Assembly (NCBI GenBank): GCA_027482985.1
Contig: JAIXVO010000192.1
Span: forward strand, 1-15,821
Source: Cyanobacteriota bacterium
Lineage (GTDB): Bacteria > Cyanobacteriota > Cyanobacteriia > Leptolyngbyales > Leptolyngbyaceae
Direction: 5' to 3'
Length of the DNA stretch: 15,821 nt
Made by a program: the position numbers and the translations under genes. Positions 6,859 through 13,404 of the stretch are shown here, in pieces. Under the pieces are notes generated by a model, which worked only from the letters and a program-made list of their open reading frames with translations, was not told the DNA's origin and did not search any database. Each line of letters starts with the position of its first letter. Positions within the stretch are counted from its first letter, which is position 1.

Positions 6859-6921
6859 TCTTATTGTAACAAGATACACAAAGTTTTTTTCATATTTCTT
6901 CATCGTTTTCTGACAAATTGC

Positions 6922-8664
6922 CTAACTTTTGACAGATGTGGCGGAAATTGCCTGCGGTTTGCCCCAGAGGATGCGCTCGTGTTTGTAAACAATCATGCCG
7001 GGTTTGGCACCCTTCGGCTTATAGACGTGCTTAGGCTCTGTATAAACTACAGGGACTTGTTCGCTGTAGCGACCCCGACTGTGAAAGGCGGCTAGATTGG
7101 CGACAAATTCAAGATCGGTGGTGTCGGGGACGGTGCCGGGTTCGAGTCGGAGCAGGACGTGACTGCCGGGAATTTCCTGGGTGTGAAACCAGAGGTCGTA
7201 GTCGCCAGCGGTGCGAAAGGTGAGGCGATCGTTCTGGCGATTGTTGCGTCCGACTAAGACTTCAAAGCCAGTGGGGGTGTGGTAACGGTAGGGCTGGCTT
7301 TCGGTGTCGTCTCGACTGGAACTGGAACTGCCGTAGTCGGGGCGATCGAGATAGTTTTGCTGGACGAGTTCATCTCGAATTTCGGTGAGGGCTTCCAAAT
7401 CGGTGGCGCTGGTGTAGGCAGTCAGTTCCGAGAGGGCGGCTTCGACTTGTTCTAAATAGTTGATCTCTTGAGTCACTTCGGCCAGCAAGGGCGCGATCGC
7501 CCCTCGTGCCCGTTTCAATTTCTGGTGGCGTTTATATAGAGCTTGGGCATTCTGGACGGCATTCTTTTCGGGATCTAAGGGAATGGCTCTGGGTTCGCCC
7601 GTGGTGAAGTCGGCCAGGGTGATGGTTTTCAGTCCGGGTATCCACTCATGCAGGTGCGCCATTAGCAGATCAGCTTGTTCGCGGTAGGTGTCGGCTGCGT
7701 CGGACTGTTGCAGGCGGGTTTGAAATCCAGCAGCTTTGACGCGCAATTTCGTCAGCAGGGTGGTGAGTTTTTGGCTGAGTTGGTGGCGCAGTTGGGCAAA
7801 GTCCTGCACATTGAGCTGATCGGTATAGTAGCGATCGATCAAGTCCTGCACGCTTTTTGCTGGAGTCAGATCGGTTCCGCCCAACACCGTGTAGCCCGTT
7901 GGCAACCAACCGGGTTCAAATTGCTCCTGTTCTAGAGCCGTGAGCCAGCGGTGCCATTCACGAAATAACCGTTGCCAGTCGGCGGCGGTCAGTGTCGTCG
8001 TGGCTTGGTTGGGATCGAGATCGGCGGCGGCAATCAGGGTGAGGGCGATCGCCGAACTCACGCCCCGATAGGTTTGCAGCAACATTTTCTTGAGCCCTCC
8101 CGGCACCAGGCTAACCCGTTCCTGCCAGCGGTCAAACGGCTCCGTCAAACTGGGGATCGGATTGGTGAGGAGGGGCGGTACCTCGTAGGGTTGTCCCGTC
8201 TGGATCGGGCGCACACTGGACTGCTGGCTGCTAACCTGATGCGCTGCGGTGACAATCTGATTCTCCTGGTTCGCCAGCACCACGTTGCTGTACTTGCCCA
8301 TAATTTCCAGGTACAGATGCCAGAGAATCGGATCACCGGGACGGCGGGCAAATTGCAGATCGATCACCCGTTCCCAGGGGGCGATCGCGACGATCCCCAC
8401 CAGCGCCAGATTGCCCACCTGATGCCGAATTTGCTGACTGAAGGTGAAGGTATCCGGCGTGCGGGGCGGCGGCGAACTTACACACAGGCGGGCAGCCTGC
8501 GGATGCCAGGACAGCAGAAACCATCCGCGCTGATCGAACGTCCGGAGGCCCAGGAAGAGCGTATGGCGATCGCGTTGATAGACCTGTTCCAACCGAGCAG
8601 GAAGCCAATCCTGCCGGAGTTCGGCGCTAATCGCCGTTAAAGTTGTAAAGTCAACGGGTTGCAT
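6922..8664 (-). CDS. rqcH: NFACT-family ribosome quality control protein (RqcH/Rqc2 type)
   Basis: A 580-residue cytoplasmic protein of the NFACT (Rqc2/NEMF/RqcH) family, long annotated as fibronectin-binding. In Bacillus subtilis, RqcH binds the obstructed large ribosomal subunit with peptidyl-tRNA and recruits alanyl-tRNA to add C-terminal alanine tails that mark stalled peptides for degradation. Visible parts are an N-terminal NFACT-N domain (about 1-220) with the family segment LYLEIMGKYSNVVLA near 117-131, a helical and coiled-coil middle (about 290-425), and the C-terminal NFACT-R (DUF814) domain from about 465, with AGDYDLWFHTQEIPGSHVLL. The length matches the family. In the position of the conserved Asp-Arg pair of RqcH I read Glu98-Arg99 (WERVIDLQF). 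ATG 8664 is the only sensible start; no ribosome binding site is obvious. It diverges from remA. Confidence 0.92.
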   Translation of the reverse strand: MQPVDFTTLTAISAELRQDWLPARLEQVYQRDRHTLFLGLRTFDQRGWFLLSWHPQAARLCVSSPPPRTPDTFTFSQQIRHQVGNLALVGIVAIAPWERVIDLQFARRPGDPILWHLYLEIMGKYSNVVLANQENQIVTAAHQVSSQQSSVRPIQTGQPYEVPPLLTNPIPSLTEPFDRWQERVSLVPGGLKKMLLQTYRGVSSAIALTLIAAADLDPNQATTTLTAADWQRLFREWHRWLTALEQEQFEPGWLPTGYTVLGGTDLTPAKSVQDLIDRYYTDQLNVQDFAQLRHQLSQKLTTLLTKLRVKAAGFQTRLQQSDAADTYREQADLLMAHLHEWIPGLKTITLADFTTGEPRAIPLDPEKNAVQNAQALYKRHQKLKRARGAIAPLLAEVTQEINYLEQVEAALSELTAYTSATDLEALTEIRDELVQQNYLDRPDYGSSSSSRDDTESQPYRYHTPTGFEVLVGRNNRQNDRLTFRTAGDYDLWFHTQEIPGSHVLLRLEPGTVPDTTDLEFVANLAAFHSRGRYSEQVPVVYTEPKHVYKPKGAKPGMIVYKHERILWGKPQAISATSVKS

Positions 8665-8761
8665 GGATTCAAACTTATTCTTGTGACCCCAAAAGCTTTT
8701 CTGAATCGATACGATCGACCGTAACGCCCCTCCCTCCTCACACCTTAGCAGTCAGCCGAGT

Positions 8762-9028
8762 ATGGACATCAAGTTGATCAATATCGGGTTTGGGAATATC
8801 GTGTCCGCCAACCGGGTGATTGCGATCGTCAGCCCTGAATCGGCGCCCATTAAACGGATTATTACCGATGCCAAAGACAATCATCAGCTGATTGATGCCA
8901 CCTATGGTCGCCGCACTCGTGCCGTAATCATTACGGACTCCGGGCATGTGATCCTGTCCGCGATTCAGCCGGAAACCGTCGCCAATCGGTTTATGACCAG
9001 TAAAGACGGTCACAGCGCTGAAGATTAG
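8762..9028 (+). CDS. remA: RemA-like DUF370 protein
   Basis: An 88-residue protein that matches the RemA/DUF370 family almost throughout: [20 protein letters not shown] at residues 3-22, then [31 protein letters not shown] and [14 protein letters not shown]. In Bacillus subtilis RemA is a DNA-binding activator of biofilm matrix operons that forms ring-like oligomers, with basic residues in the conserved region touching DNA. The corresponding basic residues (GRRTR) are present here. The target in cyanobacteria is not known to me. The gene lies directly before gmk, the same order as in many Firmicutes, so the pair is an old conserved neighbourhood. The ATG at 8762 matches the family N-terminus; no strong ribosome binding site precedes it. 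The last eleven residues (SKDGHSAED) are a polar, divergent tail. Confidence 0.95.
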   Translation: MDIKLINIGFGNIVSANRVIAIVSPESAPIKRIITDAKDNHQLIDATYGRRTRAVIITDSGHVILSAIQPETVANRFMTSKDGHSAED

Positions 9029-9103
9029 TCAATGTAAATCACACTTTGGAGCTAAAGTTAAGAACAGTCTAAATTTTGGAAATCTAAAATAAACTGTCTC
9101 CTA

Positions 9104-9142
9104 CTTGTCTAAAGACAAGAATTGTTAACAAAATATTACAAT
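9104..9142 (+). promoter_or_regulatory. Palindromes and possible promoter before gmk
   Basis: CTTGTCTAAAGACAAG (9104-9119, perfect 7-base arms) is followed by the palindrome TTGTTAACAA (9122-9131) and a TACAAT box (9137-9142). The 140-base gap after remA is much more AT-rich than the genes around it. This looks like an operator-promoter for gmk, but no standard -35 hexamer stands at the right distance, so the call is tentative. Confidence 0.35.
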
Positions 9143-9168
9143 GTCCTCCTCAGCTTGGGAACGTGCAT

Positions 9169-9732
9169 ATGGGCATCGGTAAATTGATTGTTTTAACAGG
9201 GCCGAGTGGGGTTGGTAAGGGCACTTTGCTGCGATCTCTCCTGCAACGGCACCCCGAATTGTATCTGTCGGTTTCAGCGACCACCCGCCAACCGCGATCC
9301 GGGGAAGTGGAGGGGGAAGACTATTTTTTTCTGACCCGTCCCCAGTTTGAACGGATGATTGCTCAGGGTGAATTTCTGGAGTGGGCTGAATTTGCGGGCA
9401 ATCTCTATGGCACGCCGAAATTTGCGGTAGAAGACCAAATTCGGCAGGGGCAATGGGTGATTCTCGAAATTGAGCTGGAAGGCGCGCGTCAGGTGCGAGA
9501 GTTCTTCACCGATGCGTTTCGGATTTTTATCCTGCCGCCCTCGTTGCCGGAACTGGAATTCCGGATTCGCAATCGCGGTACCGATACGGAAGAGGCGATC
9601 GCCCGTCGGCTACAACGTGCTCAGGAAGAAATTGATGCCGCCAACGAATTTGATCTGCAAGTCGTGAATGACGATTTTGACGATACGCTAGAGCAGATTG
9701 AAGAAGCGCTGTTTGCGCCAGCCCTGTGCTAG
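9169..9732 (+). CDS. gmk: Guanylate kinase
   Basis: Guanylate kinase phosphorylates GMP to GDP with ATP, an essential step to GTP and dGTP, and also recycles GMP from cyclic or hyperphosphorylated nucleotides. The 187-residue protein has the P-loop GPSGVGKGT at residues 11-19 and the GMP-binding segment [19 protein letters not shown] at about 36-54. It also has [16 protein letters not shown] and the lid arginines in [17 protein letters not shown]. Length is normal. I prefer ATG 9169, with GGGA (9157-9160) eight bases upstream, over the in-frame GTG at 9163, which would sit only two bases after it. It follows remA with a 140-base AT-rich gap that may hold its own promoter. No clear terminator follows. 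Confidence 0.97.
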   Translation: MGIGKLIVLTGPSGVGKGTLLRSLLQRHPELYLSVSATTRQPRSGEVEGEDYFFLTRPQFERMIAQGEFLEWAEFAGNLYGTPKFAVEDQIRQGQWVILEIELEGARQVREFFTDAFRIFILPPSLPELEFRIRNRGTDTEEAIARRLQRAQEEIDAANEFDLQVVNDDFDDTLEQIEEALFAPALC

Positions 9733-9748
9733 GAGCGGTTCAAGTCTC

Positions 9749-9854
9749 CTCAATTCCGGTTGAGTCGGGCAGCGGTCATCAGGCGAGATCTGTCCCGGTC
9801 TAGCCCGACTGGATGTTTGATGCTGGCTGACTGCCGTCCTCGGAGCTTTCCGAG
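9749..9854. other. Cluster of inverted repeats downstream of gmk
   Basis: Three perfect stems are visible: CTCAA/TTGAG (9749-9753/9760-9764), AGTCGGGC/GCCCGACT (9763-9770/9803-9810) and CTCGGA/TCCGAG (9839-9844/9849-9854). CATCA near 9777 could also pair with TGATG near 9819. No T-run follows any of them and no reading frame of note covers the area. It could be a processed or terminating 3' end of gmk mRNA, a leader of the antiporter gene, or an unrecognised structured RNA. I do not recognise a riboswitch or tRNA. Confidence 0.4.
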
Positions 9855-9869
9855 CCGCCATCTACCCGT

Positions 9870-9927
9870 CATTGCACCCTTCGACTGCGCTTAGGGCGCA
9901 ATGATCAGCTGGTTGAGCGGAGTCGAA
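9870..9927. repeat. Interlocked inverted repeats (TTCGACT...GAGTCGAA type)
   Basis: CATTGCACCC (9870-9879) is inverted at 9894-9903 with one mismatch. TTCGACTGCGCTTA (9880-9893) is inverted at 9913-9927 with two mismatches. The right arm of the first lies between the arms of the second, so the two stems interlock. The outer type, TTCGACT..GCTCA..GAGTCGAA, is a dispersed repeat I associate with several bacterial phyla including cyanobacteria. A half-copy appears to lie at the left edge of the window. Confidence 0.7.
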
Positions 9928-9988
9928 ACCAGCAGGTAGAATTTTTCGTAGCAATCGCCCACTATTTGTTGTTTCTAAATTTAAATCA

Positions 9989-11089
9989 ATGAGTCTGACT
10001 GTAATCGGCATCTTGCTCGCTGGTCTGGTTTTGCTGGTGGTGGGAGCAGAATTATTAGTGCGTGGAGCCTCAAAACTGGCTACCACTCTGGGCATTTCCC
10101 CTTTAGTGATTGGGCTGACGATCGTGGCCTATGGCACTAGTTCCCCGGAAATGGCGGTCAGCATTCAATCGAGTTTGGCGGGACAGGCGGATATTGCGCT
10201 GGGCAATGTGGTGGGCAGCAATATCTTTAATGTGCTGTTTATCTTGGGCGTATCGGCGATCGCGGCACCGTTGATCGTGGCGCAGCAGCTGATTCGGTTG
10301 GATGTGCCGATCATGATTGGGGTGTCCATCCTCTGTATGTTATTCAGTCTGGATGGCAAGCTGAATCAGTCGGATGGGGTGATTCTGTTCATTGGCGGCA
10401 TCGTTTACACCGGATTTTTGATTTATCAGAGTCGCCGCGAACAGAGTCCCGAAATTCAGGCAGAGTATGCCAAATTCGGCGAACAGGATGCTGCTCCGGC
10501 TTGGCAAAAGTGGGCGATTAACCTGGGCTTGATTGCGGCGGGCTTAGTCATTCTGGTGTTGGGGTCACGCTGGCTGGTGGAAAGTGCGATCGAGATTGCC
10601 CGCGCCTTTGGCCTGAGTGAGTTGGTGATTGGGCTGACGATCGTGGCGGCAGGGACATCCTTACCCGAACTGGCAACCTCTTTGATTGCCAGCCTCAAAG
10701 GGGAACGCGACATCGCTGTGGGCAACGTGGTGGGCAGTAACATTTTCAATATTTTGGCGGTGCTGGGCTTGTCGGCAGCGGTTTCGCCCAATGGCATTAA
10801 TGTGTCCAGTGCTGCTCTCTGGTTCGATATTCCCGTCATGATTGCCGTGGCGGGAGCCTGCTTGCCCATTTTCTTTACAGGCAATTTGATCACTCGCTGG
10901 GAAGGCGTGGTCTTCACGGTCTATTACGGGGTCTACACCGCCTACCTGATTCTGGCCTCCAGCCAACATGACAGCCTCCCGGCGTTTAGCAATGCCCTGC
11001 TGTTCTTTGTCCTGCCCATTACCGTCCTGACGCTGGCGATCATTACCCTGCGAGAAGTGCGCGATCGCCGCCACCAAAAAGGACTCTAG
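9989..11089 (+). CDS. Calcium/sodium antiporter-type membrane exchanger (YrbG family)
   Basis: A 366-residue integral membrane protein of the CaCA superfamily, which exchanges Ca2+ (or another cation) against Na+ or H+. About ten hydrophobic segments lie in two homologous halves. Each half carries an alpha-repeat with the ion-binding acid. The first has GTSSPEMAVS at 50-59 and GNVVGSNIFN at 71-80; the second has GTSLPELATS and GNVVGSNIFN at about 223-252. The halves are joined by a hydrophilic loop near residues 150-170 that carries charged residues. The ATG at 9989 places the first helix immediately at the N-terminus, as is usual; no strong ribosome binding site is seen. The repeat-rich spacer after gmk suggests a separate transcript. 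Ion specificity cannot be read from sequence. Confidence 0.93.
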   Translation: MSLTVIGILLAGLVLLVVGAELLVRGASKLATTLGISPLVIGLTIVAYGTSSPEMAVSIQSSLAGQADIALGNVVGSNIFNVLFILGVSAIAAPLIVAQQLIRLDVPIMIGVSILCMLFSLDGKLNQSDGVILFIGGIVYTGFLIYQSRREQSPEIQAEYAKFGEQDAAPAWQKWAINLGLIAAGLVILVLGSRWLVESAIEIARAFGLSELVIGLTIVAAGTSLPELATSLIASLKGERDIAVGNVVGSNIFNILAVLGLSAAVSPNGINVSSAALWFDIPVMIAVAGACLPIFFTGNLITRWEGVVFTVYYGVYTAYLILASSQHDSLPAFSNALLFFVLPITVLTLAIITLREVRDRRHQKGL

Positions 11090-11137
11090 CCTGGATAGAA
11101 TGAGCCTAATCTTGCAGTCCGTTAGGGCAACCCTGCT

Positions 11138-11737
11138 ATGACTACTCTGCTGCACCCTGACTTCCGCCAGGAAGAACAACGAGTCATTTTACCGGGCGTG
11201 ACCTGGCGGCAATACGAAAGTTTACTCGCGACGTTAGGGGACTTTCCCGGCTTACGGCTGATTTACTTAGACGGCACGTTAGAACTTTTCCTGCCCTCGG
11301 CTGAACATGAACTGCTCAAAAAGGTGATTGCCCGCTTGCTGGAACGGTACGCGGAAGCCGTCGATATTCCTTTACATGGCTATGGTTCGACGACCTTTCG
11401 GCGGGAGGCCAAAGCGCGTGGCTTAGAACCGGACGAATGCTACTGTATCGGCACTCTGAAAGCCTTGCCCGATCTGGCGATCGAGGTGAATTTAAGCAGC
11501 GGCGGCATCAACAAATTGGCGGTTTATCAAGGGCTGGCAGTCCCAGAAGTGATCATTTGGCAAGAGCAGCAATTAACGCTCTTTGACTTGCGGGGGGACA
11601 CCGTGCAACCGAGCGATCGCAGCCAATTTTTGCCCGATTTAGACCTCGACTTGCTGGCTCAATTTATTCGTCCCCACGATCAACCCCAGGCGGTGAAAGA
11701 CTTTTTGCAGGCAGTGCAGGGTGAACTGGGATCATAA
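11138..11737 (+). CDS. Uma2 family (DUF820) putative endonuclease-fold protein
   Basis: A 199-residue member of the Uma2/DUF820 family, which is greatly expanded in cyanobacteria and has a PD-(D/E)xK nuclease fold. The core reads PDLAIEVNLSSGGINKL, with Asp112, Glu116 and Lys126 in the expected order, followed by LAVYQGLAVPEVIIW, which corresponds to the family YxxxGVxEYWxVD strand. The N-terminal helix and EGLRL/YLDGTLEL strand pattern is also present. Biological role and substrate remain uncertain for the family; a nuclease activity is inferred from the fold. It starts 48 bases after the antiporter gene with a TAGAAT box between, so it may be separately transcribed. After the TAA stop the same frame stays open for 45 more codons to 11875. 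Confidence 0.9.
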   Translation: MTTLLHPDFRQEEQRVILPGVTWRQYESLLATLGDFPGLRLIYLDGTLELFLPSAEHELLKKVIARLLERYAEAVDIPLHGYGSTTFRREAKARGLEPDECYCIGTLKALPDLAIEVNLSSGGINKLAVYQGLAVPEVIIWQEQQLTLFDLRGDTVQPSDRSQFLPDLDLDLLAQFIRPHDQPQAVKDFLQAVQGELGS

Positions 11738-11797
11738 GGCGACATTCACCCCATCCAGCGGAATTACACGACGCGATCGTCTCCTCATATTCTCGGA

Positions 11798-11810
11798 CAG
11801 CAAATTGCTG
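11798..11810. promoter_or_regulatory. Perfect 13-base palindrome before the lipoprotein gene
   Basis: CAGCAA-A-TTGCTG lies 65 bases before the lipoprotein start, in the 137-base spacer after the Uma2 gene. The size and symmetry suit a dimeric regulator site, but a single copy of this length can arise by chance. Confidence 0.25.
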
Positions 11811-11874
11811 AAACATTTCGTATAGTTGAAGCTAGTTGGTCTACCGTGACTAATTTGCTCTTGCGTTGGGCTTG

Positions 11875-12303
11875 ATGATGACTGTTTCCGACTTCTGGCA
11901 ATTTCGCCGCTCCTCTGTCCTGCGTTGGTTGCTGCTAGGGATCAGCCCGATCGCGATCGGGTTGACGAGCTGTTCCAAACTCAAGGAAATGACCAAACCG
12001 CCTGCGAATGCGGCCACGGTTACCCTGGCGGAACATCTCACCCAAACGGGAGCCAAAATGTATGGCACGTATTGGTGTCCCTATTGCAACAAGCAAGAAG
12101 AATTATTTAAAGATGCGGTCAGCAAAGTGCAGATTGTGGAATGCGATCCGCAGGGTGAAAATGCCCAGCCCCAACTCTGTGCCCAAGCAAATGTCAGCAG
12201 TTATCCCACCTGGGAAATTAAGGGCAAACTGTATCGCGGGATGAGATCGCTCGAAGAGTTAGCCGAACTGTCTGGTTATCAAGGCTCGAAGGACTTTCAA
12301 TAA
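11875..12303 (+). CDS. Thioredoxin-fold lipoprotein resembling the VKOR C-terminal domain
   Basis: A 142-residue exported thioredoxin-fold protein. Residues 1-32 form a signal peptide with two Arg, a hydrophobic core (LRWLLLGISPIAIG) and a lipobox LTSC, so Cys33 is probably lipid-modified. The redox motif is CPYC at Cys68-Cys71 in MYGTYWCPYCNKQEELF. A second cysteine pair (Cys90 and Cys102) and the cis-proline loop SYPTW (Pro111) follow. This whole pattern, including the second pair, resembles the thioredoxin-like domain fused to cyanobacterial vitamin K epoxide reductase homologues, but no VKOR membrane domain is present here. A CcdA-like gene starts 17 bases later, so the likely role is thiol-disulfide exchange outside the cytoplasm, reduced through CcdA or acting on its substrates. 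Start: adjacent ATGs at 11875 and 11878; TTG 11866 adds three residues. Confidence 0.88.
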   Translation: MMTVSDFWQFRRSSVLRWLLLGISPIAIGLTSCSKLKEMTKPPANAATVTLAEHLTQTGAKMYGTYWCPYCNKQEELFKDAVSKVQIVECDPQGENAQPQLCAQANVSSYPTWEIKGKLYRGMRSLEELAELSGYQGSKDFQ

Positions 12304-12320
12304 AGGATGACCTAACCCTC

Positions 12321-13226
12321 ATGAGTCGAGTCAATCCCTTTAAGCAACCGGGGCGCTTCCCGCGATCGCTCGGCCTGTTGGTGCTAGTAGTCGTCAGTGC
12401 GCTGCTGCTGGTGTGGGGTGTCGAACAATTCCTGCGGAGTCCCGTTTATGGGCTAATTCAGGATGTCGCCTGGGCGATCGGCGAGACCTACGATCGCTGG
12501 CTGAGTCAACAAACCACCCGCAATCCCGCCCTCCTCCTGAGCTTTGCCTTCCTGGGCGGCTTAGTTGCCAGCATTTCGCCCTGCATCCTCTCCCTGCTCC
12601 CCGTCAACCTCAGCTATATTGGCACCCGCGAAATTCACTCCCGCCGGGATGCCTTCATTAAAGCCAGTGCTTTCGTCCTGGGTGTCGTCGTCGTTCTGAG
12701 TTTGTTGGGCTTGTTCTCATCTTTTGCGGGCTTTGTCTTCGTCCAATATCGGGGCTACTTTCATCTGGTGGTGGGCACGGTGATTGTGGTGATGAGCTTA
12801 TCTTTGGCGGGAATCATCACCCTGCCCCTGCCCCGATTTACAGCCACGGTGCCCACCCACGCCCCCGCGATCGCTGCCTCCTGGCTGACGACGCTGCGAT
12901 CGCAGGTGTTAGGTCCCTTCAGCGTGGGACTCACCTTTGCCCTCGTGAGTTCGCCCTGCACCAGTCCGGTGATGGTGTCAGTGTTGGCGGCAGCGGCAGC
13001 AACAGGGTCACAACTGCAAAGTACCCTCACCATGGTTAGCTATGCCCTGGGCTATACCGCTATTATTTTTCTCGCTAGCTTATTTACCGGGCTGGTGAAA
13101 CAAACGCGTGGTCTGCTGACCTATTCCACCGTCATTGTGCAGGTTGCCAGTTTTGCTCTACTGTTAGTGGGACTGTTTTATCTGATCACGGGCGGACACT
13201 GGGTTTTGGCGACTCTACGAGGTTGA
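12321..13226 (+). CDS. ccdA: CcdA-like thiol-disulfide transport protein
   Basis: A 301-residue membrane protein of the CcdA/DsbD transmembrane family, which carries reducing equivalents from cytoplasmic thioredoxin across the membrane. In cyanobacteria and chloroplasts it serves cytochrome c and b6f assembly in the thylakoid lumen. Six family helices lie from about residue 70 on. The redox cysteines are Cys88 (ISPCILSLLP) and Cys213 (SSPCTSPVM), each next to proline in the first and fourth core helices. An additional N-terminal helix (about 16-33) and a 35-residue hydrophilic stretch precede the core, which is longer than the minimal CcdA of about 240 residues. It follows the lipoprotein gene by 17 bases, with AAGGA near the preceding stop, and is clearly in the same operon. 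No System II genes (ccsA, ccs1) are visible in this window. Confidence 0.93.
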   Translation: MSRVNPFKQPGRFPRSLGLLVLVVVSALLLVWGVEQFLRSPVYGLIQDVAWAIGETYDRWLSQQTTRNPALLLSFAFLGGLVASISPCILSLLPVNLSYIGTREIHSRRDAFIKASAFVLGVVVVLSLLGLFSSFAGFVFVQYRGYFHLVVGTVIVVMSLSLAGIITLPLPRFTATVPTHAPAIAASWLTTLRSQVLGPFSVGLTFALVSSPCTSPVMVSVLAAAAATGSQLQSTLTMVSYALGYTAIIFLASLFTGLVKQTRGLLTYSTVIVQVASFALLLVGLFYLITGGHWVLATLRG

Positions 13227-13397
13227 GCCGGAACGGGCGATCGTGGGTTCGATCCTCATTCTCCTGGAGGAAGATTTTTGTAGGGAAGATTGCTACTAAT
13301 AAAGAATTAAAAGGTTTAAATTCAGAGTAACAGCCCCCTTTTGAGTCGCCCCCTACATAGCCATTTGTTCATCAGTGTTTCTCACCCAAAATCGATA

Positions 13398-13401
13398 GAG
13401 G
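13398..13401 (+). promoter_or_regulatory. Ribosome binding site of the lactonase gene
   Basis: GAGG (within AGAGG) stands three bases before ATG 13405 and supports that start. The 178-base spacer before it is AT-rich at 13290-13325 and carries a distant 7-base inverted repeat, TGTAGGG/CCCTACA (13279-13285/13351-13357). Confidence 0.5.
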
Positions 13402-13404
13402 CTT

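Larger units (their letters stand above)
6330..6921. other. 592-base region without a convincing protein gene
   Basis: The stretch between the GT4 and RqcH genes holds, left to right: a purine-rich run with GGAGTCA repeats, a perfect palindrome, about 150 bases of unremarkable sequence, a second palindrome and TGACTCC repeats in reverse orientation, an intrinsic terminator for the minus strand, and an AT-rich end with a -10-like box. Open frames here (plus 6267-6563, minus 6602-6847) run straight through the repeats or the terminator and are not called. Confidence 0.7.

Noticed and set aside
7972..8640. A 222-codon plus-strand frame opposite the RqcH gene
   Set aside because: It is antisense to well-conserved NFACT-N sequence, has no recognisable domain and no start signals.
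8722..8742. CTCCTCACACC, resembling the conserved core of the cyanobacterial Yfr1 RNA
   Set aside because: No flanking stem-loops or terminator are present; it lies just before the remA start and is short enough to occur by chance.
9763..9835. Possible tRNA-like fold in the gmk-antiporter spacer
   Set aside because: No acceptor stem of seven pairs, no GTTCRA T-loop and no anticodon arm in the right spacing.
9862..10095. A 77-codon minus-strand frame containing FDSAQPAD...ALSAVEG
   Set aside because: That peptide is the translation of the TTCGACT...GAGTCGAA repeat, and the rest is antisense to the antiporter gene.
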